DNA of 34,096 nucleotides. Origin: an uncultured Prevotellaceae bacterium (GTDB lineage: Bacteria > Bacteroidota > Bacteroidia > Bacteroidales > Bacteroidaceae). The stretch is from positions 1 through 34,096 of the forward strand of contig CAMJQA010000040.1 in NCBI GenBank assembly GCA_946407895.1. The letters run 5' to 3'. Within the stretch, counting starts at the first letter, position 1, and every line of letters starts with the position of its first letter. Both the position numbers and the translations under genes were made by a program. Positions 1-7,958 of the stretch are shown piece after piece. The notes beneath the pieces were generated by a model. That model did not search any database. It was not told where the DNA came from and saw only the letters and a list, made by a program, of their open reading frames with translations.

Positions 1-154
1 TGGCTATTGCAATGAGGGCTTCAAGGCTGGGCTGGGTGGTATTGGTGACCCACTTAGACACTGTAGCAGGATCCTTGCCGAGTTTGTCGGACAGCCATTT
101 ATTGTTCAAATCGCGTTCTGCGAGAACGACTCTTATACGATTTAACTTTGCCAT
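1..154 (-). CDS. XRE-family helix-turn-helix regulator, N-terminal part (runs off left edge)
   Basis: Reading leftwards from an ATG at 154, 51 codons stay open to the window edge. The peptide starts MAKLNRIRVVLAERDLNN and continues with a helix-turn-helix of the Cro/C1 (XRE) type: a WLSDKLGKDPATVSKWV segment at about residues 20-36, then a QPSLEALIAIA segment at 41-51. In this family the second helix (around TVSKWV) reads DNA. It is probably a small cytoplasmic transcriptional regulator. A TAACTTTG box lies about 24 bases upstream of the ATG. The C-terminal part is missing, so any fused domain or partner gene is unknown. The family call rests on the sequence pattern only. Confidence 0.8.
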   Translation of the reverse strand, partial: MAKLNRIRVVLAERDLNNKWLSDKLGKDPATVSKWVTNTTQPSLEALIAIA

Positions 155-177
155 GATAGATTACAGTTGTTTGACGG

Positions 178-204
178 CAAAGTTACAAATATTAATCGAA
201 ACAA
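178..204 (-). promoter_or_regulatory. Bacteroidetes-type promoter for the XRE regulator
   Basis: On the minus strand TAACTTTG (178-185) matches the TAnnTTTG -7 box of Bacteroidetes. A TTG at 202-204 is a possible -33 element, but the spacing of 16 is shorter than the usual 19 or so. Confidence 0.5.
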
Positions 205-488
205 GTGCTGATATACTCAAAAAATTCCATAAATAAACAGAAATTTGATTAAAGGACCAATCTTTTGATGCCAACACACAAAATTATATCTGCAAGCAGG
301 AACTTACGCTGAGCGTTATCCTCTTCAACTAAATTGCAGAAGAACCTGTGAAATAGGGAAAGGTGCAGGCGTTTAACACGTTTTTTTGTTCATCATTTAT
401 TCGAATCATGAAAAGTATTGCAGAGATGCCAATTTTTATGTGGGTCATGAGAAAGTAGAGCATAATTCAGAGAAAAATTGGAGAAAAG
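205..488. other. Gene-poor intergenic stretch
   Basis: The region between the divergently arranged regulator (-) and thioesterase (+) is AT-rich. I see no convincing coding frame, RNA gene or repeat in it apart from the two promoters described at its ends. Confidence 0.5.
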
Positions 489-520
489 TTGCTTGGACAG
501 AAGAAAATTTTGTATTTTTG
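489..520 (+). promoter_or_regulatory. Bacteroidetes-type promoter for the thioesterase
   Basis: TATTTTTG at 513-520 fits the TAnnTTTG -7 box, with TTG triplets at 489-491 and 493-495 as alternative -33 elements. The ATG at 549 follows 28 bases after the box. Confidence 0.6.
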
Positions 521-548
521 CATACCTATAGTATAATTATTTAGGAAT

Positions 549-1019
549 ATGTGGAAGAGAATCATCAATCCATGGAGCGGGCATCCCAAGTACAATTGTT
601 TTGGATGTGCGCCCAATAATCCTTTCGGGCTTCACATGGTCTTTTATGAGGAAGGAGATTATATTGTAAGTAGCTGGCAGCCGGGGCTGAACTATCAGGG
701 GTGGGTGGACACCATGCATGGTGGCGTGCTCAGCACGTTGATTGACGAAACTTGCGGATGGGTCGTTACACGCAAAATGCAGACCAGCGGCTTCACAACC
801 AGCCTGAGTGTAAAGTTCCGCAAGGCCGTTTCAACCAATGAGCCTCGGCTTACCATTCGTGCCAATATCGTGAAGCAGATGCGCAACCTTTTGTTCATTC
901 ATGCCGAGATTATCAACGCTCAAGGTGAGCTATGCGTAGAGGGCGAGGCCACTTACTTCCTGATGAACGAGGAGAAGGCTAAGGAGATGGGATTCGTTCA
1001 TTGCGAGGTGGAGGAATAG
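549..1019 (+). CDS. PaaI-type hotdog-fold thioesterase
   Basis: A 156-residue protein of the single-domain hotdog (4HBT/PaaI) thioesterase class, which cleaves acyl-CoA or acyl-carrier thioesters in the cytoplasm. The signature TMHGGVLSTLIDE lies at about residues 55-67; the HGG turn and the acidic residues at 66-67 are at the usual catalytic position. A CFGCAPNNPFGL segment at 17-28 is typical of the subgroup whose N-terminus reads 'C-F-G-C-x-x-x-N-P-x-G-L'. Length fits the family. The start is supported by the promoter box at 513-520. The substrate cannot be told from sequence. No obvious operon partner: the next intact gene is vsr, after a pseudogene remnant. Confidence 0.88.
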   Translation: MWKRIINPWSGHPKYNCFGCAPNNPFGLHMVFYEEGDYIVSSWQPGLNYQGWVDTMHGGVLSTLIDETCGWVVTRKMQTSGFTTSLSVKFRKAVSTNEPRLTIRANIVKQMRNLLFIHAEIINAQGELCVEGEATYFLMNEEKAKEMGFVHCEVEE

Positions 1020-1168
1020 TAATTTGTGATAACCCCGAAGAGCGTTGCCGCCGTCATGCTTTTTACCTGCGAAATGGTTTACGCGATACCAATGTCTTTC
1101 CTGGTGGCCCGATGGCCTTGCCGGGGCAAGTAATTGAAGAGGGGGGACTTTTCTTGAACTATGGATAA
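1019..1168 (+). pseudogene. C-terminal remnant of a GNAT-type acetyltransferase
   Basis: Directly after the thioesterase stop an open frame without a start codon runs to a TAA at 1166-1168 and reads like the tail of a Bacteroidetes GNAT N-acetyltransferase: a segment NPEERCRRHAFYLRNGLRDT, resembling the 'RRxxFYxRNGFxxT' acceptor helix/strand of that family, then a variable tail. The rest of the domain is absent, so it looks like a deletion remnant. Its end overlaps the vsr start codon. The family assignment is from pattern memory and is moderately uncertain; a chance open frame is the alternative. Confidence 0.45.
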
Positions 1169-1700
1169 ACTTACTCAGCAACAACGTCACAATAACATGG
1201 CTGCCATCCGTTCGAAGGATACTAAGCCTGAGCTGATCGTGCGTCATGGGTTGTGGAAGCGGGGGTTCAGATACAGGTTGAATCATAAACGGTTGCCTGG
1301 GCATCCTGATTTGGTCCTGAGAAAATACCGGACCTGTATCTTTGTTAATGGTTGCTTCTGGCACGGACACCACATTCAATTACCATTTGACCACTTACCA
1401 GATATGATTGAGAATTCGGAGTGCTGCAAGATTCCGAAGACGAACCGGGAATTCTGGGTGAACAAGATTCGCAGGAATAAGGAGAGGGATAAGGAAGAAC
1501 AGAAGAAACTGGCTGCGATGGGCTGGCATTGCATTACGGTATGGGAATGTGAGCTGAAGCCAAAAATGCGGGAGGAAACGTTAAAGTCAATTGCGTTTAC
1601 CCTAAATCGTATTTGGTTGCAAGATCACAGAGTGAGAACCGTTCTTTATCCAAATCAGGAGGAGCATTCTCAGTTATCAGTGGCAGCTGAGCCAGAATGA
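1161..1700 (+). CDS. vsr: Very short patch repair endonuclease Vsr
   Basis: A 179-residue DNA mismatch endonuclease. Vsr nicks next to the T of a T:G mismatch produced by deamination of 5-methylcytosine. Visible features: N-terminal MAAIRSKDTKPELIVR (about 13-28) with the conserved Glu, then RLPGHPDLVLRKY (44-56) with the catalytic Asp after the proline, and IFVNGCFWHGH (60-70) with the conserved Phe-Trp and His residues of the active site and zinc region. A Cys-Cys pair follows at about 93-94. The protein appears intact. vsr normally accompanies a cytosine-5 DNA methyltransferase (dcm-like), but none lies within this window. A GNAT remnant sits directly upstream, so the neighbourhood has been rearranged. 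Confidence 0.93.
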   Translation: MDKLTQQQRHNNMAAIRSKDTKPELIVRHGLWKRGFRYRLNHKRLPGHPDLVLRKYRTCIFVNGCFWHGHHIQLPFDHLPDMIENSECCKIPKTNREFWVNKIRRNKERDKEEQKKLAAMGWHCITVWECELKPKMREETLKSIAFTLNRIWLQDHRVRTVLYPNQEEHSQLSVAAEPE

Positions 1701-1775
1701 GGATAAATCACGGTGAGGCAGCAGGCTTTCTGAATAATGCAGGATCAAAATGCGATATATATGAATGCTTTTTCG

Positions 1776-1783
1776 TATCTTTG
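1776..1783 (+). promoter_or_regulatory. Possible upstream promoter box
   Basis: TATCTTTG at 1776-1783 matches TAnnTTTG and lies 68 bases before the closer box for the same gene, suggesting tandem promoters ahead of the glycosidase. Confidence 0.4.
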
Positions 1784-1828
1784 CCTCGCCGGTAGAAAGT
1801 ACTTAAGTTTGGAAATATTCAAATATAT

Positions 1829-1859
1829 TTGGTATTTCGCTTATATAATTGTACCTTTG
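1829..1859 (+). promoter_or_regulatory. Promoter for the glycosidase at 1884
   Basis: TTG at 1829-1831 and TACCTTTG at 1852-1859 with a 20-base spacer match the Bacteroidetes promoter pattern. This places transcription start just before the ATG at 1884 and argues against the more upstream in-frame ATG at 1737. Confidence 0.7.
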
Positions 1860-1883
1860 CAGCGTAGTTTAAGAATTACCGAT

Positions 1884-3248
1884 ATGAAAAGCAATGTATC
1901 TTTTTTGTGTTTCTCCTGCCGTAGACGTGGCGGGAATGATAGTTTCTTACCCACCCTGGTGTTTCTCATCGCCTTGCTCATGCCGGGCAGGGCTGAGGCT
2001 CAGTCCGATGCTATGCAAAGTCGTATGGATCGCTCACGCCTGAACATAGGGGCGTACATACTGCAACCTTATGCACGGACAGAACAGCACGTTAGGGACA
2101 TCGCTGGCTGTGGTATAGATTTTATGACATCGATTTCCTATGATAAGGGGCTTTTGGATCTGTTTCGCAAATACCATATAGGAGCTGTTGTCAATGGTGT
2201 GGTGCCTGGCTGGTGGGGCGGCGACGGCTCCAATGCCGGACAGCTGAGCCAGAAGAACCCCCTCTCTGCCTACGAAAAGGCGGCTGCTTCCTTCCAAGAC
2301 CATCCGGCTATATGGGGTATTGATATAGGCGACGAGCCCTCGGCACTGGACTTCCCACACTATGGACGCGTCTATGAGAAAGTCAGCCAGCTCTTCCCCC
2401 GTCAGTTCCCCTACCTGAACCTCTATCCCAACTATGCCTCCGTATCCCAGAACACAGCCCAGCAGACGGTGAACCAGCTGGGTACGGCCACCTATCAGCA
2501 GCACATTGCCGAGTACATCAAGCACGTACCCTCCGACTACGTCTGCTACGACTTCTACCTGTACAGCATCAATGTGCACCAGGCCTACGAGAACCTACGC
2601 ACCGTATCGGATGCCTGTCTGGGTGCCGGACGCAGTATGTGGATCGTGCTGCAGGTGAACTCGAGCGACTCGACTCGCTGGATCAGCGAGAACCAACTGC
2701 GTTTCCAGGCCTATACGGCTATGGCCTTCGGTGCCGAGAACATCATCTGGGGCTGCTATACGGCCGGGTGGTGGTACAACAATGTCCTGGACACCAAGGG
2801 GCAGAAGACACCCCAGTACGACAAACTGCGCCGTATCAATGCCGAGCTGCATCGCCTGGGACCTGCCTATATGAAGTACCGTCGGGTGCGTACCGACTTC
2901 GTCTCCTTCCAGGGCACCAAGTGGCTACAGGACGTTGGCCAGCAGGGCCTGCCCTCTCTTTCGAACGGCACATTCACAGACCTGCAGGCCACCGACCGCT
3001 GTCCCCTGGTGGTAGGTTCGATGGTGTCGCGTAGTGGAAATGGCGACCGTGCCCTTTTTGTCTGTGCTGCTGACGATCCGTATGATGAGCATCCAGCCGT
3101 GCACACGATCACTTTCAAGGCTGAGGGCCGGCGCATCAGCGTCATGGGCACCGAGGGACCTCTGCCGTTAAAGGTGGGAGCAGACGGCACATATTCCATC
3201 GACCTGGCCTCCAACCAGGGCGCCCTTATTGAAGCAGTTGTATATTGA
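1884..3248 (+). CDS. Secreted TIM-barrel glycoside hydrolase (GH-A/GH42-like)
   Basis: I place the start at ATG 1884, after the TACCTTTG box, giving 454 residues; the frame is open back to 1737, but that part would lie upstream of the promoter. Residues 1-40 contain a signal-like stretch (FLPTLVFLIALLMPG) after an unusual Cys/Arg-rich N-terminus. The body resembles clan GH-A (alpha/beta)8 hydrolases: WGIDIGDEPS at about 144-153 has Glu151 at the position of an acid/base residue, and an aromatic-rich AENIIWGCYTAGWWY segment follows near the barrel end. The last 100 or so residues look like a beta-sandwich. It is probably an exported or periplasmic glycosidase; the substrate is unknown. Convergent with dinB, 46 bases apart. 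Confidence 0.7.
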   Translation: MKSNVSFLCFSCRRRGGNDSFLPTLVFLIALLMPGRAEAQSDAMQSRMDRSRLNIGAYILQPYARTEQHVRDIAGCGIDFMTSISYDKGLLDLFRKYHIGAVVNGVVPGWWGGDGSNAGQLSQKNPLSAYEKAAASFQDHPAIWGIDIGDEPSALDFPHYGRVYEKVSQLFPRQFPYLNLYPNYASVSQNTAQQTVNQLGTATYQQHIAEYIKHVPSDYVCYDFYLYSINVHQAYENLRTVSDACLGAGRSMWIVLQVNSSDSTRWISENQLRFQAYTAMAFGAENIIWGCYTAGWWYNNVLDTKGQKTPQYDKLRRINAELHRLGPAYMKYRRVRTDFVSFQGTKWLQDVGQQGLPSLSNGTFTDLQATDRCPLVVGSMVSRSGNGDRALFVCAADDPYDEHPAVHTITFKAEGRRISVMGTEGPLPLKVGADGTYSIDLASNQGALIEAVVY

Positions 3249-3294
3249 ACAGGAATTCTCAGAAAAAAGGAATCTGATTATTCGTTTTTTCGGA

Positions 3295-4392
3295 TTACTC
3301 AGAAAAATAGTCTGTATAGAAGTCAAAGTATAACTGTCGCCATCGTTGGGGAATCTCCTCGGCCGCTTCGTTGCTGACAGATAATCCCAGCAGGCGGATG
3401 GGGTCGTTCTCATATTCCACTCCCTCGATGAGCTGCTTGGCCAGCGGCAGTATGTCGTCCTTTTCCGTTATCGGGTTCGGACGGGTTATGGAGCGCGTAA
3501 TGTTCCGAAAGTCGTGGAACTTGACCTTCAGGGTGAGCGTCTGCCCACGGAACTGGGCCTTCTGGATGCGCTTCTCCAGTTCCAGCACCAGGTTGTACAG
3601 TTCGATGATGACATTAGCCTGCTGGTCAATATCGTGTTCCAAAGTGCGCTCACAGCCTACAGACTTGCGAATGTGTTCTGTAACGACCGGGCGTGGGTCT
3701 ATCCCGCGGGCGAAGTCGTAGAACATATAGCCGATCTTTCCGAACTCGCGCACCAGTCCCTCGCGGCTGAATTGGCGCAGTTGCTGGCCGTTGAAGATGC
3801 CCAGCCGGTGCATGTGCTGGGCGGTGCGCTGCCCTACGCCCCAGAACTGCTCTATGCGCAGGGCGTCTATGAATTGTAGAGCACGGCTGGGATGAATGAC
3901 GCAAAGGCCATCGGGCTTGCGATAGTCGGAACCCACCTTGGCCAGGAACTTGCAGTACGAAACGCCTGCCGAGGCCGTCAGGCCCGTCTCGGCCAATATC
4001 TTCTGCTTTATCTCGCGCGCTATATCCACGGCCAGTTCTATGCCGGGCTTGTTCTGGGTGACGTCCAGGAAGGCCTCGTCGAGCGAGAGTGGTTCCACCA
4101 GGTCGGTATATTGGAACATGATGTGGCGAATCTGCTGCGAGACGGCCTTGTATTTCTCGAAGTGGGGTTCCAGCAGCACCAGCTGGGGACAGAGTTCCAG
4201 GGCCCGCCGGGTGGAGAGGGCCGAGTGAACACCCCATCGGCGCGCCTCGTAGTTGGCGGTGCTGATTACGCCCCTGTCCCCCTTGCCCCCGACGGCCACG
4301 GGTTGCCCTTGCAACTGCGGGTTGTCGCGCAACTCCACCGCCGCAAAGAACATATCCATATCTATGTGTATGATCTTCCGCTCGTCTGGCAT
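3295..4392 (-). CDS. dinB: DNA polymerase IV (Y family)
   Basis: A 365-residue lesion-bypass DNA polymerase. Palm motifs are clear: IIHIDMDMFFAAVE at 7-20 (metal-binding Asp11, followed by the aromatic pair at the steric-gate region) and LSLDEAFLDVT at 102-112 (Asp105/Glu106). Helix-hairpin-helix and thumb segments with 'FWGVGQRTAQHM' follow, then the little-finger domain with 'SVGCERTLEHD'. Length is normal for DinB. The ATG overlaps the stop of the upstream glutathione peroxidase by one base (TGATG), so the two are probably translationally coupled, a pairing that fits oxidative or DNA stress. No LexA-like operator was identified. No clear terminator is seen in the 46-base gap to the convergent glycosidase. 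Confidence 0.96.
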   Translation of the reverse strand: MPDERKIIHIDMDMFFAAVELRDNPQLQGQPVAVGGKGDRGVISTANYEARRWGVHSALSTRRALELCPQLVLLEPHFEKYKAVSQQIRHIMFQYTDLVEPLSLDEAFLDVTQNKPGIELAVDIAREIKQKILAETGLTASAGVSYCKFLAKVGSDYRKPDGLCVIHPSRALQFIDALRIEQFWGVGQRTAQHMHRLGIFNGQQLRQFSREGLVREFGKIGYMFYDFARGIDPRPVVTEHIRKSVGCERTLEHDIDQQANVIIELYNLVLELEKRIQKAQFRGQTLTLKVKFHDFRNITRSITRPNPITEKDDILPLAKQLIEGVEYENDPIRLLGLSVSNEAAEEIPQRWRQLYFDFYTDYFSE

Positions 4393-4937
4393 CAGAGCAG
4401 CTTCTCGATGGCAGGCTCTATCTGCTCGGCTGTTACGGTTGGTTCGAAGCGCTCCACCACATGCCCCTCGCGGTCAACAAGGAACTTGGTGAAGTTCCAT
4501 CGGATGTCGCCCTGCTCGCTGCTCTTGCGGTTGAAGAACGAGCTGATGCGTATCATCATGGACATGAACCATTTACCCTTGGCTGCTGTGCCCTGGGGTT
4601 TCTGCTCCTTCAGGTAGCGGAAGAGGGGAACTGCCCCCGGACCGTTCACTTCGATTTTTTTGAAGCGTGGGAATGTGGTGTCGTATCGGGCTGTGCAGAA
4701 CGAGTTGATCTGTTCGTCGTCGCCCTTGGCCTGCTCCATGAATTGGTTGCAGGGAAAGTCCAGAATCTCGAAACCCTGTTCCTTGTGGCGGCGATACATC
4801 TGTTCCAGTTCCTCGTACTGGGGAGTAAGTCCGCATCCGGTGGCGGTGTTCACAATGAGCAGGACCTTGCCTGCATATTCTCTCAGGGTTGTTTCCTCGC
4901 CCTTGCGAGGCAGAACGGGAATGTCGTAGAAATCCAT
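4392..4937 (-). CDS. Glutathione peroxidase-family thiol peroxidase
   Basis: A 181-residue Cys-type peroxidase of the GPx family, which in bacteria usually reduces hydroperoxides using thioredoxin. Motifs: NTATGCGLTPQYEELE with peroxidatic Cys35, LDFPCNQF with the catalytic Gln65, and RWNFTKFLVDREG with Trp147/Asn148 completing the catalytic tetrad. A methionine-rich SMMIRISSFFNRKSS insert precedes the WNF motif. I use ATG 4937 (MDFYDIPV), because the TACCTTTG promoter box (4970-4977) lies between it and the farther in-frame ATG at 4988. No signal peptide is seen, so it should be cytoplasmic. It heads a two-gene operon with dinB. Confidence 0.92.
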   Translation of the reverse strand: MDFYDIPVLPRKGEETTLREYAGKVLLIVNTATGCGLTPQYEELEQMYRRHKEQGFEILDFPCNQFMEQAKGDDEQINSFCTARYDTTFPRFKKIEVNGPGAVPLFRYLKEQKPQGTAAKGKWFMSMMIRISSFFNRKSSEQGDIRWNFTKFLVDREGHVVERFEPTVTAEQIEPAIEKLL

Positions 4938-4969
4938 TGTTAATATATTTTTTTGTGGCAAATCGCTGG

Positions 4970-4977
4970 CAAAGGTA
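4970..4977 (-). promoter_or_regulatory. Promoter box for glutathione peroxidase-dinB operon
   Basis: On the minus strand TACCTTTG matches the TAnnTTTG -7 box, 33 bases before the chosen ATG. It decides the start of the peroxidase gene. Confidence 0.7.
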
Positions 4978-5016
4978 GCTAATTTCATGCGAAATACAAA
5001 ATAATTAGGCTCGTTT

Positions 5017-5047
5017 TTGCAGAATGTGGAAAAAGATTGTAACTTTG
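5017..5047 (+). promoter_or_regulatory. Promoter for the isomerase-kinase-permease operon
   Basis: TTG at 5017-5019 and TAACTTTG at 5040-5047 with a 20-base spacer. The ATG at 5069 follows 21 bases later, so the in-frame ATG at 5024 (upstream of the box) is unlikely to be used. Confidence 0.75.
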
Positions 5048-5068
5048 CAACTCCAAATAGTCCATGGT

Positions 5069-6796
5069 ATGCGTAAATCTAATTATGATAAGTTCCCCTC
5101 GACGCCCATAGACGGGCGGGCCCTGGAGGGGTGGGACGAGATCCTGGCCCTTCTGCAGGATGCCTGGAAGCACAAGGCCGTCTGGGCCGTGGATCTCTAT
5201 GTGGGCAGTTACGAAGAAGATTTCCTGCAGGCCTTCCGCCGTACGGGGCGCCAGGTTATAGACGTGCGCCAGCTGATGAGGCCCGAGCCCGAGATACGCC
5301 GTTTGACGGAGCGCTTCATGACCGATGATGTGCTCTTTGGCTACATGTCCAACATCCGTATCGAGGAGTATTTTGAATGGGATAGGGTAGAGGCCCTGCG
5401 AAAACAGCTCCGAGATGGCCGCCAATATGTGGTCGTTGGTACAGGGGCGGGGCTGGTGGCTGCGGAAGATGTGGCCGTCGCTTATGCCGACCTGGCCCGA
5501 TGGGAGATTCAGCAGCGCTTCCGTCGCCATGAGGTGAAGGCCCTGGGCCTGGACAACAGCGGTGACAGCCCCTCGGTGCAGTACAAGCGCGGCTACTTCA
5601 ACGACTGGAACCTGTGCGATGCCCTGAAGGACGAGCTCTTCCGCTCGGGACGTATCCAATTCTGGATAGACCACAACGACCGGCAGCATCTCAAGCTTAT
5701 CCGGCACGACCAGTTGCTGCAGGGCCTGGAGCGCACCGTATCGTGCCCCTTCCGCGTAGTGCCCTTCTTCGACCCGGCACCCTGGGGCGGACAATGGATG
5801 AAGGAGGTGTGCGACCTGGACCGCCGGGAGCAGAACTACGGATGGTGCTTCGACTGTGTGCCCGAGGAGAACAGCCTGCTGCTCCGTGCCGAGAATGCGT
5901 TGCTGGAGTTCCCCTCGCAGAACCTTGTCCTGTGGCAGTCGCGCCGCCTGCTGGGCGAGCGTGTATGGTCGCGTTTCGGGCGCAGCTTCCCCATCCGCTT
6001 CGACTTCCTCGATACGATGGGCGGCGGCAACCTGAGCCTGCAGGTGCATCCCACCAACGAGTTTGCGCACCGCGAGTTTGGCCTGGCCTATACGCAGGAC
6101 GAGAGTTACTACCTGCTGGATGCAGGCGAGGGGGCTGTGGTGTATCTGGGGCTGAAGGAGGGTATCGACCCCGGGCAGATGATAGAAGACCTGCGGGCAG
6201 CCCAGCGGGGGGAAATCACCTTCGATGCCGAGCGTTACGTGAACAAACTGCCGGCCCGCAAGCACGACCACTACTTGATTCCCAATGGCACCATCCACTG
6301 CTCGGGTCACGACAGTATGGTGCTCGAGATAAGCTCTACGCCCAGCATCTTCACCTTCAAGCTGTGGGACTGGAACCGCCTGGGCCTGGACGGAAAGCCG
6401 CGCCCCATCAATGTGGAACGCGGGCGGCACGTCATCCAGTGGGAGCGTACCACACCTTTCGTACTCTCGCAACTCGTAAATCACTTCGAGGTGCTCAGCC
6501 AGGAAGAAGGCATACGCGAAGAGCGCACCGGGTTGCATCCCAACGAGTTTATCGAGACGCGCCGCCATACCTTCAGCCGCCCCGTACTTCATGATACCGA
6601 AGGTGGCGTAAACGTGCTGAACCTGTGCGACGGCGAGGAGGCTGTGGTGGAGAGTCCTGACGGAGCCTTCGAACCCTTCACCGTCCATTATGCCGAAACG
6701 TTCATCATCCCCGCTGCCCTGGGGCAGTATCGGATTAAGCCCAGCGGACCGTCTGAGGGTGGGGAGTGCATGACCATAAAGGCCAGTGTGAGATAA
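5069..6796 (+). CDS. Class I mannose-6-phosphate isomerase with N-terminal kinase-like domain
   Basis: A 575-residue protein with two parts. The C-terminal half (from about 270) is a type I phosphomannose isomerase cupin: PFFDPAPWGGQWMKEVC, then LQVHPTNEFAHREFG with zinc-ligand histidines, DESYYLLDA, and IPNGTIHCSGHDSMVLEISS. It would interconvert mannose-6-phosphate and fructose-6-phosphate. The N-terminal 260 or so residues are not part of ordinary ManA; they resemble the nucleoside/uridine kinase-like domain found in long bacterial versions, with a degenerate glycine-rich loop VVGTGAGLVAAEDV where a P-loop lysine is missing. It is followed by a ROK kinase and an MFS permease on the same strand, consistent with uptake, phosphorylation and isomerisation of a hexose. 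The start is set by the promoter at 5040-5047. Confidence 0.85.
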   Translation: MRKSNYDKFPSTPIDGRALEGWDEILALLQDAWKHKAVWAVDLYVGSYEEDFLQAFRRTGRQVIDVRQLMRPEPEIRRLTERFMTDDVLFGYMSNIRIEEYFEWDRVEALRKQLRDGRQYVVVGTGAGLVAAEDVAVAYADLARWEIQQRFRRHEVKALGLDNSGDSPSVQYKRGYFNDWNLCDALKDELFRSGRIQFWIDHNDRQHLKLIRHDQLLQGLERTVSCPFRVVPFFDPAPWGGQWMKEVCDLDRREQNYGWCFDCVPEENSLLLRAENALLEFPSQNLVLWQSRRLLGERVWSRFGRSFPIRFDFLDTMGGGNLSLQVHPTNEFAHREFGLAYTQDESYYLLDAGEGAVVYLGLKEGIDPGQMIEDLRAAQRGEITFDAERYVNKLPARKHDHYLIPNGTIHCSGHDSMVLEISSTPSIFTFKLWDWNRLGLDGKPRPINVERGRHVIQWERTTPFVLSQLVNHFEVLSQEEGIREERTGLHPNEFIETRRHTFSRPVLHDTEGGVNVLNLCDGEEAVVESPDGAFEPFTVHYAETFIIPAALGQYRIKPSGPSEGGECMTIKASVR

Positions 6797-6840
6797 TAGA
6801 TAACTAATTGAATATACAAACTAAACTGACTTAGAGGATT

Positions 6841-7935
6841 ATGAGTAAAGACAAGAGAATCGTTCTGACGCTGGATGCGGGAGGAACCAACTTCGTGTTT
6901 TCTGCGATTAGCAACAATGAAGAGATTGTGGAACCGGTGCGCCTGAAGGCCGTTACGACCGATACGGAAGGCTGCCTGGCAACCCTGGTACAGGGATTCA
7001 CCACCGTAAAGGAGAAGCTGGATGCAGAGCCTGTGGCTATCAGCTTTGCCTTCCCCGGCCCTGCCGACTATGCTCACGGAGTGATCGGCGACCTGCCCAA
7101 CTTCCCCTCCTTCCGCGGGGGAGTAGCCCTGGGCCCCTACCTGGAGAGTGTCTTCGGCATTCCCGTTTACGTCAATAACGACGGCAATCTCTTTGCCTAC
7201 GGCGAGGCGCTGGCCGGTGCCCTGCCGCGCGTAAACAAGGCCCTGGAGGAGAGCGGTTGCCTGCGTCGGTACAAGAATCTGATAGGTGTAACGCTGGGCA
7301 CCGGTTTCGGTTGCGGCGTGGTTCTGGACCGTGCCCTGCTGACGGGCGACAACGGATGCGGCGGCGATGTGTGGTGCACACGGAATGGCATGTACCCCTT
7401 CGTCATTGCCGAGGAGAGTGTGAGCATCCGTGCCGTACGTCGCGTCTATGCCGAGCTCTCGCACGAGGAGATAGGCGACCTTACCCCCAAGGATATCGGC
7501 GATATCGCCAACGGCCTGCGCCCCGGCAATATGCGGGCTGCCCAGGAGAGCTTCCGCCAGATGGGACAGGTCTGTGCGGCCGCCCTGGTTAATGTGCTCA
7601 ACATAGTGGACGGAATCGTTGTGATAGGCGGCGGACTGACTGGCAATGCCCAGTGGATCCTGCCCGGTATGATGGAGGAGTTTAATCGTCCGGTGGGTAC
7701 CTTCTCGGGCCATCTGATGCCTACCCTGCAGTCGGAGGTCTATAACTTCGAGGACGAGGAGCAGCGCGCAGCCTTCCTGCAGGACAAGGATGTCTTCGTG
7801 CGGGTGCCCCATAGCGACAAGGAGGTGCTCTATTGCGCTCAGCGCAAGGTGGCCGTACTGGTATCCGAACTGGGAGCCAGCAAGGCCATCAACCTGGGTG
7901 CCTACAACTTCGCCCTTAACGAACTGGATAAGTAG
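6841..7935 (+). CDS. ROK-family sugar kinase
   Basis: A 364-residue ROK-type (ASKHA fold) hexose kinase, cytoplasmic. The phosphate-1 motif LDAGGTNFVFSAI is at 11-23, and the catalytic-base motif VNNDGNLFAYGE follows FGIPVYV around 110-125. Adenosine-side glycines appear in VTLGTGFGCGVV and VVIGGGL. The usual ROK zinc finger CxCGxxGC is not present; the segment where it should occur reads GDNGCGGDVWCTRNG, then AEESVSIRAV. This is therefore a non-classical ROK member of the Bacteroidetes type. Gap to the upstream isomerase is 44 bases and to the downstream permease 23, so it is almost certainly one operon. Glucose, mannose or fructose are plausible substrates; sequence alone does not decide. 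Confidence 0.9.
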   Translation: MSKDKRIVLTLDAGGTNFVFSAISNNEEIVEPVRLKAVTTDTEGCLATLVQGFTTVKEKLDAEPVAISFAFPGPADYAHGVIGDLPNFPSFRGGVALGPYLESVFGIPVYVNNDGNLFAYGEALAGALPRVNKALEESGCLRRYKNLIGVTLGTGFGCGVVLDRALLTGDNGCGGDVWCTRNGMYPFVIAEESVSIRAVRRVYAELSHEEIGDLTPKDIGDIANGLRPGNMRAAQESFRQMGQVCAAALVNVLNIVDGIVVIGGGLTGNAQWILPGMMEEFNRPVGTFSGHLMPTLQSEVYNFEDEEQRAAFLQDKDVFVRVPHSDKEVLYCAQRKVAVLVSELGASKAINLGAYNFALNELDK

Positions 7936-7958
7936 AGAAAGTATAAAGTTTAAAGGTT

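Noticed and set aside
12..236. 74-codon plus-strand frame at the left edge
   Set aside because: The minus strand carries a clear helix-turn-helix regulator with its own promoter, so the plus frame is a shadow.
3249..3294. Terminator between glycosidase and dinB
   Set aside because: T- and A-runs and a repeated CTCAGAAAAA word are present, but I could not build a convincing stem.
4985..6688. 567-codon open frame antisense to the isomerase gene
   Set aside because: It is the opposite-strand shadow of a GC-rich gene whose plus-strand frame shows clear phosphomannose isomerase motifs; the antisense protein has no recognisable motif and an odd Val/Leu/Gln/His-rich composition.
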